Source: Sulfuricurvum sp. IAE1 (GTDB lineage Bacteria; Campylobacterota; Campylobacteria; Campylobacterales; Sulfurimonadaceae). Taken from it: a DNA stretch of 12,987 bases. This document shows, piece by piece, positions 6,316-12,987 of the stretch. A program made the translations under genes and the position numbers. Position 1 is the stretch's first letter; the number at the start of each line of letters is the position of its first letter. The notes beneath the pieces were generated by a model that did no database searches, was not told where the DNA came from, and worked only from the letters and a program-made list of their open reading frames with translations. The stretch covers positions 1-12,987 of the forward strand of contig CAMBHX010000039.1 of the NCBI GenBank assembly GCA_945867285.1, given 5' to 3'.

Positions 6316-8710
6316 TGGTGTACATCCACTTGACACGCATGGAATTACCTACCACAAGTAATGAACTAAACGACATCGAAATCGCCGCCAACAATGGTAT
6401 AACATACCCTGACATCGCAAGCGGAATCGTGATACTATTATACACCAATGATATTCCTAAATTTTGTTTGATGAGTCCATACGTACGGCGGCTAATCGCT
6501 AATGCTTCGTGCAATGAAATCAGTGAATCATTCAAGATAATAACATCACTCACCTCAATAGCAATATCACTCCCACTACCCATAGCAATCCCGATATCCG
6601 CACCAGCCAACGCCAATAGATCATTCACACCATCACCCGCCATTACTACGATATGTCCATCACGGTGAGCCTCTTGGATAAATTCGAGCTTTCCTTGCGG
6701 TGTAAGGTGTGCATGCACTTCATCAATCCCCACATCATTTGCAACTGCGTATGCTGTCTTCTCGTGATCCCCCGTAAGCATCACCACACGTAACCCAAAA
6801 GTTTTAAGCTTTTCAATCGACTCTTTTGCTTTTGCTTTTGGCGTATCACGAAGCTCAAATGTTGCACTCAATTTTCCATCTACAGCATAATAAAACAGTG
6901 TATTATCGCTTACAATCGTACTATCAATCCCCATCTCTTTCATAAGTTGTCCATTACCGCCAGCGACTACCACACCATTATGGCGTGCTACAACGCCTCG
7001 GGCTGGAATCTCTTTGGACTCTTCTAGTGATATTTGAGATAGTGTTTCATCGTGCTCTTGGATATAACGTGCAACTGCCCGACTGACAGGATGTTTGGAT
7101 GCGCCCACCAATGAATAGAGTGTTTTCATATCTATATCATTATCCGTAAACTCTACATTGACCACAATAGGGCGACCTTGGGTAATCGTTCCCGTTTTAT
7201 CCAACACAATCATGGTGGCTTTTGCCATTGTTTCAATATGAGCTGCACGCTTAAATACAATCCCACGCTTTGCCCCAAGCGCTAATCCCACGAGCGTTGC
7301 CACAGGTGTAGCCAACGCAAGAGCACACGGACAAGCGATAATAATCACCGAAATCCCCACCATAAGAGAGCGATCAAAACTGTGAGGCCAAAAATACCAC
7401 CCCCAAAATGTCGCTATCGCCAAAAATAAAATCGTAGAGGAAAAATGTTGTGATAATCGATTAGCAAGCTGTTCGATATGAGGTTTTTTCGACATCGCAC
7501 CCTCAAGCAACTGTACCAAATGGCTGTAAGTCGAATGGGCAAAATCTTTGGTTGCACGATAAAAAAGTATTGCATCAATACTTGTCGTCCCGCTAATAAT
7601 GGTGTCACTTGGGCGCTTGTAAACAGGATTGGATTCCCCTGTGAGACTACTCTCATCAAAATTACCTTCACCGCTTGTCACCTCACCATCCAAAGCAGCT
7701 CGCTCACCACTGCGTACACGCAAGACCTCACCGACTTTAACCTCTGATACGCTCATTTCGACTATTTCATCGCCACGGACAACACTCACGACACTAGGGA
7801 TATGTTTAGACATCGCATCGAGTGTATCAGCAGCATTTTTACGGCTCAATACTTCTAAAAACTTACCAAACAGTACAAATGTAATGATCATCGCTACCGA
7901 ATCAAAATAGGCTTCCCCTTTTTCCAATACCGTGATATAAATCGAGTAAACATACGCCAACGTCGAGCCCGTTACAACCAATAAATCCATCGTAATAGCT
8001 TTGTTTTTCAGGCCATAATATGCCCCACGATAAAAAATCCACCCACTATAAAAGAGCACAGGCGTTGCCAAAAACCATTCTGCGAAATTCAGAATCGTTT
8101 TAATCTCTTGCGTCATTCCCGTAAAATAGCCACCATATTGTGCAATGGCCACCCACATCATATTCATTGTCACTGCCGTCGCCACCGCCATACGCAAATA
8201 ATACTCTTTACGCTCTTTATTGGCTCGAACTTCTTGAAGTGACGCATCATACACAAATGCATCATACCCCACTGCTCGAATCATATCAATGATAGAGGAG
8301 AGCTTGACCACAGAGTCATCCCAGACTATTTTAGCTTTATTATTGGTGTAATTGATAGAGGCTTCGATGACACCATCCATTTTATGCAATGCTTTTTCAT
8401 TGAGCCACACACACGCCGCACAATGTATCCCCTCGATCACCAAAGAGACTTCACAAAGTCCCTCTTTGTCAACGCTCACAAATTGGTCATAAAAAACACT
8501 TGAATCAAAATTATGGCTGGACTCAAAAATTTGTGTTGGTGGGGAGAGGTGTGTATCCCCCATCTTGGTGTAAAAACTCTCCAATCCCTCGTCTTTAAGA
8601 AGATGAAAAATCCCTTGACACCCTTTGCAACAAAAGCGGTATTGTTCATCGTGTATCATCACCGAATCTGTGAACTCCAAATGGCAATGATCACACGTAA
8701 CGTTAGACAT
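6290..8710 (-). CDS. ccoI: Copper-translocating P1B-type ATPase for cbb3 oxidase (CcoI/FixI)
   Basis: From ATG 8710 this is 806 residues. The N-terminus has a CcoI-type cysteine module (C6, C9, C27, C28, C31), then a heavy-metal domain with GIHCAACVW (C97, C100). The P-type core follows: actuator TGES (357-360), the transmembrane copper site C460-P461-C462, phosphorylation site D504-KTGT, SKHP (H540) in the nucleotide domain, and AGDGVNDLLAL (692-697). CcoI exports copper across the inner membrane to supply the CuB centre of cbb3 oxidase. It overlaps the asparaginase stop by 8 nt. A TTG at 8716 is an alternative start, with GGGA 4 nt away against 10 nt for the ATG. The last residues, SNTKMS, are encoded by repeat element B. 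The FixI-type N-terminus favours CcoI over a general CopA, as does the adjacent ccoS. Confidence 0.93.
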   Translation of the reverse strand: MSNVTCDHCHLEFTDSVMIHDEQYRFCCKGCQGIFHLLKDEGLESFYTKMGDTHLSPPTQIFESSHNFDSSVFYDQFVSVDKEGLCEVSLVIEGIHCAACVWLNEKALHKMDGVIEASINYTNNKAKIVWDDSVVKLSSIIDMIRAVGYDAFVYDASLQEVRANKERKEYYLRMAVATAVTMNMMWVAIAQYGGYFTGMTQEIKTILNFAEWFLATPVLFYSGWIFYRGAYYGLKNKAITMDLLVVTGSTLAYVYSIYITVLEKGEAYFDSVAMIITFVLFGKFLEVLSRKNAADTLDAMSKHIPSVVSVVRGDEIVEMSVSEVKVGEVLRVRSGERAALDGEVTSGEGNFDESSLTGESNPVYKRPSDTIISGTTSIDAILFYRATKDFAHSTYSHLVQLLEGAMSKKPHIEQLANRLSQHFSSTILFLAIATFWGWYFWPHSFDRSLMVGISVIIIACPCALALATPVATLVGLALGAKRGIVFKRAAHIETMAKATMIVLDKTGTITQGRPIVVNVEFTDNDIDMKTLYSLVGASKHPVSRAVARYIQEHDETLSQISLEESKEIPARGVVARHNGVVVAGGNGQLMKEMGIDSTIVSDNTLFYYAVDGKLSATFELRDTPKAKAKESIEKLKTFGLRVVMLTGDHEKTAYAVANDVGIDEVHAHLTPQGKLEFIQEAHRDGHIVVMAGDGVNDLLALAGADIGIAMGSGSDIAIEVSDVIILNDSLISLHEALAISRRTYGLIKQNLGISLVYNSITIPLAMSGYVIPLLAAISMSFSSLLVVGNSMRVKWMYTTDSNTKMS

Positions 8711-9182
8711 ATTCAAATTTTCCCACTGCTTTATTTTTTATGATAGTGTCATATTCTCCACACACACCTTGCATGACAATATAAACACCACTTTTACAGT
8801 TGGTGGCATACCCAATTGCCATTGCCAGATTGGCTGTAGCTTCGATAGGATCAACAGCAAACGGTACCATGGCACCTGTAAACACCACTGTTTTATCAAG
8901 TCCCAATTGTGCAACCTTCACCGCACTTTGATCCATTGTATCGGTACCGTGCACCACAATAACTATCTCCTCTTTAGCATTGACAATCTCCTCACACAAT
9001 AATGCGCGATCAGACTCATCCATCTCCAACGAGTCTTTGTGAAGTATTCCACGGACACGAACATCCATGTTTAATGTATCTATGATTGCTTCAATCGCTT
9101 TCTCATCACTTGGGACATACAGTTCCCCAGCAATAGGATTATATTTTTTGTTAAAGGTTCCGCCAGTATTGAGTATTAACAT
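8703..9182 (-). CDS. Short asparaginase-domain protein (N-terminal domain only)
   Basis: This protein of 159 residues matches only the N-terminal domain of bacterial L-asparaginases, which are normally 320-350 residues. The catalytic elements of that domain are present: NTGGTF with T9 (the nucleophile position), Y14 nearby, HGTDTM with T80-D81, and DKTVVFTGAM with K97. The C-terminal domain, which completes the active site in the tetramer of the full enzyme, is absent. It is not obviously a broken gene: the stop overlaps the start of ccoI and the start overlaps the gmhB stop by one base (TGATG), so it fits tightly in the operon. It may hydrolyse asparagine or another small amide, or have a different role. 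A link to heptose or copper handling is not supported beyond position. Confidence 0.8.
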   Translation of the reverse strand: MLILNTGGTFNKKYNPIAGELYVPSDEKAIEAIIDTLNMDVRVRGILHKDSLEMDESDRALLCEEIVNAKEEIVIVVHGTDTMDQSAVKVAQLGLDKTVVFTGAMVPFAVDPIEATANLAMAIGYATNCKSGVYIVMQGVCGEYDTIIKNKAVGKFEYV

Positions 9183-9694
9183 CAGAGTAATTCCCCCAAA
9201 GAGTGAATGATTTTGTTCGCTTTTGAGATAGTAGCATCTTGGGATAATAGATAATTCGTTTGCACCCCAGCCTTAAGCGCAGCATCGATGTCACGCTCAT
9301 TATCCCCAATCATCACTGAGTGTTTCATATCAATATCAAACTCTTTTTGCGCTTCCAAAAACATTCCGGCTTCAGGTTTACGACACGTGCACGATCCATT
9401 AATGCTTTCATGATGCGGACAGTGATAGATACGATTAAGAGTAATACCCAACGTTTTAAAATGCTCCACCATCCAGCCACTTAAGTGTGCAAACTCTTCT
9501 TCGCTGTAATATCCTCTCGCAATGCCCGACTGATTGGTGACAATAATAATCAAAAAACCCTGATTTTGATATTTCAGACATATATCCACAATACCGTCAA
9601 TAAGTTCAAAATCCTCAATTTTATAGAGATACTCTTTTTCAACATTAACAACGCCGTCTCTATCTAAAAACAGTGCGGGTTTAGGCAACACCAT
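9182..9694 (-). CDS. gmhB: D-glycero-beta-D-manno-heptose-1,7-bisphosphate 7-phosphatase
   Basis: This HAD-family phosphatase (170 residues from ATG 9694) removes the 7-phosphate from the heptose 1,7-bisphosphate made by the HldE kinase. Visible motifs are the nucleophile loop FLDRDGVVN (D11, D13), TNQSGIARGYYS, the zinc loop with C92-x-H94 and C102-x-C104, RKPEAGM, and MIGDNERDI. The start is uncertain. The upstream extension to 9829 lies in gmhA and is not GmhB-like. GGAG touches the ATG at 9694 directly, while an in-frame TTG at 9688 has the same GGAG at 6 nt and would begin MPKPALFLDRDG, closer to relatives. With the ATG it overlaps gmhA by 14 nt. It probably acts only in the ADP-heptose pathway, although it resembles histidinol phosphatases of the same subfamily. 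Confidence 0.9.
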   Translation of the reverse strand: MVLPKPALFLDRDGVVNVEKEYLYKIEDFELIDGIVDICLKYQNQGFLIIIVTNQSGIARGYYSEEEFAHLSGWMVEHFKTLGITLNRIYHCPHHESINGSCTCRKPEAGMFLEAQKEFDIDMKHSVMIGDNERDIDAALKAGVQTNYLLSQDATISKANKIIHSLGELL

Positions 9695-10268
9695 CTCCGA
9701 AGATCTCTTTTTCGATAATATCACAGATGATATGCTCCACCAACAAATGGGACTCTTGAATACGAGGTGTTTTCTCACTTGGGATAATAATGGCATAATC
9801 TGCCATCTGTCCCATTTTCCCGCCATCACGTCCCACGAGAGCTACCGTTGTGATGCCTCTTGCCTTGGCAGATTCAAACGCATTGAGGACATTTTGAGAA
9901 TTACCCGAGGTGGAAATACCGATAAACAAATCCCCCTGGACTCCCAAACCTTCTAATTGACGTGAGAAAACATAATCATATCCATAGTCATTGCCAATAG
10001 CAGTTAATGCCGATGTATCTGTTGTCAATGCCAAAGAGGGTAAAGAGGGGCGATCAAATCCATATCGCCCCACCAGCTCAGCGGCAAAATGTTGTGCATC
10101 CGCAGCCGAACCGCCATTGCCTGCAATCAGAATTTTTTTACCGTTTTTATACACCTCAACACACTTTTGTGCCACCTCAACCAACAAATCCAACAAAGTC
10201 TCATTCTCTAAAATAGATTGTTTTGTGGCTGCTGAATCGGCGATTTGATGGTAGATATATTGTTTCAT
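9681..10268 (-). CDS. gmhA: Sedoheptulose 7-phosphate isomerase
   Basis: At 195 residues this is a full-length GmhA, a SIS-domain enzyme that converts sedoheptulose 7-phosphate to D-glycero-D-manno-heptose 7-phosphate, the first committed step toward LPS heptose. It shows AGNGGSAADAQHFAAELVGR (49-68), the phosphate-binding STSGNS (119-124), and residues H60, E64, Q171 and H179, which match the zinc/active-site positions of the E. coli enzyme offset by one. AAGGAC lies upstream of the ATG at 10268, 12 nt after the trpS stop, so trpS and gmhA are cotranscribed. The end of the gene overlaps gmhB, the enzyme two steps later in the pathway. Confidence 0.95.
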   Translation of the reverse strand: MKQYIYHQIADSAATKQSILENETLLDLLVEVAQKCVEVYKNGKKILIAGNGGSAADAQHFAAELVGRYGFDRPSLPSLALTTDTSALTAIGNDYGYDYVFSRQLEGLGVQGDLFIGISTSGNSQNVLNAFESAKARGITTVALVGRDGGKMGQMADYAIIIPSEKTPRIQESHLLVEHIICDIIEKEIFGDGVA

Positions 10269-10280
10269 TGTTCTGTCCTT

Positions 10281-11246
10281 TTAATAAGCTATACCTGTAG
10301 CGGAACGTATTTTTTCCATAATCGGCTGTGCAATCGCACGAGCTTTTGCAGCACCAGCATTCAAAATTTCGCGAACCTCATCTTGATGTGTCTCATAATA
10401 GAGACGTTTAGCACGAAATTCGCCAAAATACTCCCACATCACTTGGGCCAAATACATCTTAAAATGTCCATGTCCCTCACCACCACTGGTGTAACGTTTT
10501 TGCAATGCTATACGGTCACTTTCTTCTAAAAAAAGTTTCACAATGTTATACACATTACAGTTGGCAAACTCTTTGGGCTCTTCCATCCCCACTACTTCGG
10601 TTACAATTTTTTTAACCGTTTTGAGTTGTGATTTCTCTTCGCCAAAAATGGTAATGGTATTGTCATAACTTTTGGACATTTTTTGCCCATCGGTCCCCGG
10701 AACCGTTGCCACATTTTCATCTACACGAAACTCTGGGAGTACAAAAATATCACCGTACTGATTGTTAAACTTTGTCGCAATATCACGTGCGATTTCGACA
10801 TGCTGAATTTGGTCTTTTCCCACGGGAACTACTTGTGAACCAAAAAGCAAAATATCTGCCGCCATAAGGACAGGATACGAAAAAAGTGAATGATTTGATG
10901 CTATACCTTTGGCGGTTTTATCCTTGTAGCTGTGAGCACGCTCCAATAATCCCATAGGTGTAAAGCTTGAGAGTATCCAATACAGTTCCAATACCTCTTT
11001 GACATCCGACTGCACCCAAAACGTCGCTTTAGAGGGATCCATTCCCAACGATAAAAAATCAGTTGCCGCTTGCATAGTCAGGCGTGACAATCTCTCCCCA
11101 TCACCCACGCTCGTCATCGCATGATAGTTAGCTATAAATGCAAATACCTCGTGATCATTTTGAGACTCAATCATTGGTAAAATAGAACCAAAATAATTCC
11201 CGATATGCAAATCACCCGAAGGCTGTATCCCCGTCAATACTCGCAC
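10281..11246 (-). CDS. trpS: Tryptophanyl-tRNA synthetase
   Basis: This class I aminoacyl-tRNA synthetase of 321 residues charges tRNA-Trp in the cytoplasm. It opens MRVLTGIQPSGDLHIGNYFG with the HIGN signature (14-17), has VGKDQIQH (142-149) of the tryptophan/tyrosine branch, and GQKMSKSYDN with KMSKS at 189-193. The start is a GTG at 11246 with AGGAG 5 nt upstream. An ATG overlaps it (11248-11246) out of frame and would give only four codons before a TGA. TrpS heads the long minus-strand operon that continues into gmhA. A possible -10 hexamer TAAAAT sits on the minus strand at 11270-11275, giving a leader of about 16 nt. Confidence 0.96.
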   Translation of the reverse strand: MRVLTGIQPSGDLHIGNYFGSILPMIESQNDHEVFAFIANYHAMTSVGDGERLSRLTMQAATDFLSLGMDPSKATFWVQSDVKEVLELYWILSSFTPMGLLERAHSYKDKTAKGIASNHSLFSYPVLMAADILLFGSQVVPVGKDQIQHVEIARDIATKFNNQYGDIFVLPEFRVDENVATVPGTDGQKMSKSYDNTITIFGEEKSQLKTVKKIVTEVVGMEEPKEFANCNVYNIVKLFLEESDRIALQKRYTSGGEGHGHFKMYLAQVMWEYFGEFRAKRLYYETHQDEVREILNAGAAKARAIAQPIMEKIRSATGIAY

Positions 11247-11350
11247 ATTAACTCCTTAGAATTTGAATAATTTTACCTCAATATGACTTAAGCTTCCTCT
11301 TAAGAAAGATTATGTTACATTATCATCATATCAATATAAAAGGATTTATT

Positions 11351-11698
11351 ATGACAGTTCAAATTCACTCCAAAGAGCTTACCCTTACCGAGCGCCTCAA
11401 CGACCATATCGCAGCTGCTATTGAAAATTTCAAACGTTACCATCTAGACATCACTACTGTCAATGTAAACATCAAAAAAGAAAAAGAGAGTGTTGAAGTA
11501 GAATTTGATATTCATGTAGGTCATGCACAACCTGTCATCATCACTGATAGTGATAAAAATGTTGATGTTGCTATCGATCTTGCCATTGACCGTGCTAACA
11601 AAGCACTTGGACGTTTGCATGACAAGATGAAAGACCATAACGCAACGTCTCTTCGTGACATCGAACTTCTCGAAACAGAAACAGCGGACGCTGAATAA
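11351..11698 (+). CDS. Short ribosome hibernation promoting factor (HPF/RaiA, S30AE family)
   Basis: From ATG 11351 (AAGGA 6 nt upstream) this is 115 residues, the length of the short HPF/RaiA class that lacks the dimerising C-terminal domain of long HPF. The sequence MTVQIHSKELTLTERLNDHI begins the beta-alpha-beta-beta-beta-alpha fold; the middle (VNVNIKKEKESVEVEFDIHV) and the helix DVAIDLAIDRANKALGRLHDKMKDH are typical of S30AE proteins, which sit in the decoding channel of resting 30S subunits. The open frame reaches back to 11312, but those 13 residues lack a ribosome site and family similarity. It is divergent from trpS; the 104-base gap holds weak AT-rich promoter candidates (for example TATGTT at 11311) and a pair of CTTAAG palindromes at 11287 and 11299 of unknown meaning. 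Confidence 0.88.
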   Translation: MTVQIHSKELTLTERLNDHIAAAIENFKRYHLDITTVNVNIKKEKESVEVEFDIHVGHAQPVIITDSDKNVDVAIDLAIDRANKALGRLHDKMKDHNATSLRDIELLETETADAE

Positions 11699-11712
11699 AA
11701 ATTCATACCAAC

Positions 11713-11811
11713 TGATGTTACGCACTAAAATGAATATATCCGTTTTAGTGGTAGGGACAAATGTCCCTACAGCCCCATAAAGTTGCCCGTATCTTTGAGG
11801 TACGGGGATCC
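11713..11811 (+). repeat. Three-hairpin intergenic element, copy C (complete, opposite orientation to A and B)
   Basis: On the plus strand, starting 15 nt after the hibernation factor stop: GATGTTAC (11714-11721); hairpin 3 (11723-11750, CACTAAAA with TTTTAGTG plus two inner pairs); hairpin 2 (11751-11770, GTAGGGACA with TGTCCCTAC, loop AA); linker AGCCCCATAAAGTTG (11771-11785), equivalent to the reverse of the linker in A and B with two or three changes; hairpin 1 (11786-11806, CCCGTA with TACGGG, extended by up to three more pairs). The element lies between two plus-strand genes, so it would be read in their mRNA if they are cotranscribed. An ATG in the loop of hairpin 2 opens a spurious 5' extension of hemJ. 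Confidence 0.85.
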
Positions 11812-11880
11812 GAACACAAAACCTCCTTCGAAACTTTAACTTTTTTTGCTAAACTACCTCAACTCATTATAGGAATATTC

Positions 11881-12312
11881 ATGTACAACTCAATGCTCGT
11901 TTTTCATATCATCTCAATGGTATCGTGGTTCGCAGTCCTTTTTTATCTTCCACGGCTTTTTGTCTATCATACTGAAAACAGTGCCAATCAAGGATTTTTA
12001 GATGTCATCACAATCATGGAGATGAAGATCTATCGCTATATCGGTGTTCCCGCATTTTGGGCAACACTGCTTTCGGGGATATCACTTATACTGATGTACC
12101 CAACAAATATTTTTTCCACAGGCGGATGGTTACACGCCAAACTCACGCTTGTAGCGATTTTAACATCCTATTTTTTCTCTCTAGGACACTATCGCCTCAA
12201 ACTCATAGACAATGCTACCTATAAAAGTGGGAAGTTTTTTAGAATATATAACGAAGTACCAACCCTCTTATTGATTGGTATCGTTATATTGGTGATTGTC
12301 AAGCCGTTTTAA
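11881..12312 (+). CDS. hemJ: HemJ-type protoporphyrinogen IX oxidase
   Basis: This integral membrane protein of 143 residues starts at ATG 11881, preceded by AGGAAT at good spacing. It has about four transmembrane helices (roughly 3-25, 54-74, 84-104, 126-141). Family landmarks are H9 in helix 1, WFAVLFYLPRLFVYH (16-30), GWLHAKL with K87 (82-88) and the R121-x-x-N124-E125 motif before the last helix. H and K residues in these helices are the ones reported as essential or haem-linked in HemJ. It oxidises protoporphyrinogen IX in the penultimate step of haem synthesis, which suits a genome rich in haem proteins. The open frame from 11761 adds 40 residues coded by repeat element C and following sequence and is rejected. 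It converges with der with no spacer at all (stops at 12310-12312 and 12313-12315). Confidence 0.93.
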   Translation: MYNSMLVFHIISMVSWFAVLFYLPRLFVYHTENSANQGFLDVITIMEMKIYRYIGVPAFWATLLSGISLILMYPTNIFSTGGWLHAKLTLVAILTSYFFSLGHYRLKLIDNATYKSGKFFRIYNEVPTLLLIGIVILVIVKPF

Positions 12313-12987
12313 TTACCACATCGATCGTGTTTTATGCGTTTGTGGTTTTTTGCTGACATTCTTGGCTTTCGCTTTGAACAATACCGGCGTCCCCTCAAAA
12401 TCGAACTGCGCACGCATCTGGTTAGTCAAATAACGACGATAACTGAAATGCAAACCTTGGGGTTTATTCATAATCAATGCAATACGTGGTGGGCGAATAT
12501 CATATTGAGTTGCAAAATAGAGACGGATATTCATGCCATTGATACTGGGAAGAATGTGTTTACGCATTGCCGCTTGAATAACTTCATTGAGCTTACTGGT
12601 CGAGATGCGCTGTGAATAGTTTTCATTGATTTTTAAAATCATCTCAAAAATCTTATGCACCCGCTGTTTACTTTGTGCTGAAATCGTAATGATAGGAGCA
12701 TAGCTCAAAAACTTAAAGCGGTCACGCACTTCTTGAATAATCTTGTCATAATCCTCTTTGGGTGCCATATCCCATTTATTCAGAACAATGAGACACGCGA
12801 GACGGTTTTTGTCTACAAACCCCGCTATTTTTTCATCCAAATCCATAAATGGCTGAGATGCGTCCAGCACCAGTAATGCAATATCCGCTTTTTCAAGCAT
12901 CTCTTCGGTGCGCATAAGAGCGTATTTTTCAATACCCAAAATCTTGCCCCGTTTACGAATCCCTGCCGTATCGATAAAGGTAATCTC
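12313..12987 (-). CDS. der: Ribosome assembly GTPase Der (EngA), C-terminal part
   Basis: The gene enters from the right edge; 224 residues are visible, with no start codon in the window. The fragment begins in the second GTPase domain at its switch II (FIDTAGIRKRGKI, the G3 DTAG), followed by NKWD (G4, visible residues 70-73) and SAQ (G5, 103-105), then the KH-like C-terminal domain ending in a basic tail. DTAGIRKRGK is characteristic of the second Der domain. Der acts in maturation of the 50S subunit. The missing upstream part should contain the first G domain and the P-loop of the second. A TTG inside the frame at 12939 is not a start. No terminator is visible between der and hemJ. Confidence 0.95.
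   Translation of the reverse strand, partial: EITFIDTAGIRKRGKILGIEKYALMRTEEMLEKADIALLVLDASQPFMDLDEKIAGFVDKNRLACLIVLNKWDMAPKEDYDKIIQEVRDRFKFLSYAPIITISAQSKQRVHKIFEMILKINENYSQRISTSKLNEVIQAAMRKHILPSINGMNIRLYFATQYDIRPPRIALIMNKPQGLHFSYRRYLTNQMRAQFDFEGTPVLFKAKAKNVSKKPQTHKTRSMW

Noticed and set aside
6303..6668. 121-residue open frame opposite ccoI
   Set aside because: It is the antisense of the conserved GDGVND region of the ATPase, with low-complexity composition typical of shadow frames.
9695..9829. Upstream extension of GmhB by 45 residues
   Set aside because: It is wholly inside gmhA in another frame; the HAD nucleophile motif normally lies within the first 10-15 residues.
2351..11811. The dispersed elements as a CRISPR array or insertion sequence
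   Set aside because: Copies are single and kilobases apart, without spacers of regular size, terminal inverted repeats, target duplications that I can see, or a transposase gene.
11761..11880. In-frame 40-residue extension at the N-terminus of HemJ
   Set aside because: It begins in the loop of hairpin 2 of repeat element C, has no ribosome site and no HemJ similarity; ATG 11881 has AGGAAT and gives the family length.

Overview
The window looks like chromosomal DNA of a Gram-negative campylobacterotal (epsilonproteobacterial) bacterium, most likely of the Sulfurimonas/Sulfuricurvum type. The reasons are the AT-rich, tightly packed genes with many 1-15 nt overlaps, a small c553-type cytochrome, a CcoI/CcoS pair for cbb3 oxidase assembly, a HemJ-type protoporphyrinogen oxidase, and LPS inner-core heptose genes of the kind seen in that phylum. 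The taxonomic call is an inference from gene content; no rRNA is present.

Layout. 1-156 (-) is the 5' end of a family-9 glycosyltransferase (heptosyltransferase-like). 212-2349 (+) holds a membrane-anchored TIM-barrel glycosidase-like protein overlapping waaF (heptosyltransferase II). 2393-5420 (-) is a compact operon hldD-hldE-yfaZ. 5648-5941 (+) is a monohaem cytochrome c with its own promoter and terminator. 5981-11246 (-) reads as one long operon trpS-gmhA-gmhB-short asparaginase-ccoI-ccoS. 11351-12312 (+) holds a short ribosome hibernation factor and hemJ. 12313-12987 (-) is the 3' two thirds or so of the second half of der (EngA).

All four steps that make ADP-L-glycero-D-manno-heptose from sedoheptulose 7-phosphate are present (GmhA, HldE kinase, GmhB, HldE adenylyltransferase, HldD), and at least one and probably two transferases that use it. 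They sit in two blocks on either side of a respiratory block (cytochrome c, CcoS, CcoI).

The most unusual content is non-coding. Three intergenic gaps carry copies of a roughly 95-100 nt element built of three consecutive hairpins with short conserved linkers; a fourth gap has a shortened version. The outer hairpins differ almost completely in sequence between copies yet keep their pairing, so the fold rather than the sequence appears to be conserved. One copy supplies the stop codon and last residues of ccoI. I do not recognise this element as a named family. No tRNA, rRNA, CRISPR array, insertion sequence or phage gene was seen, and no gap exceeds 300 bases.
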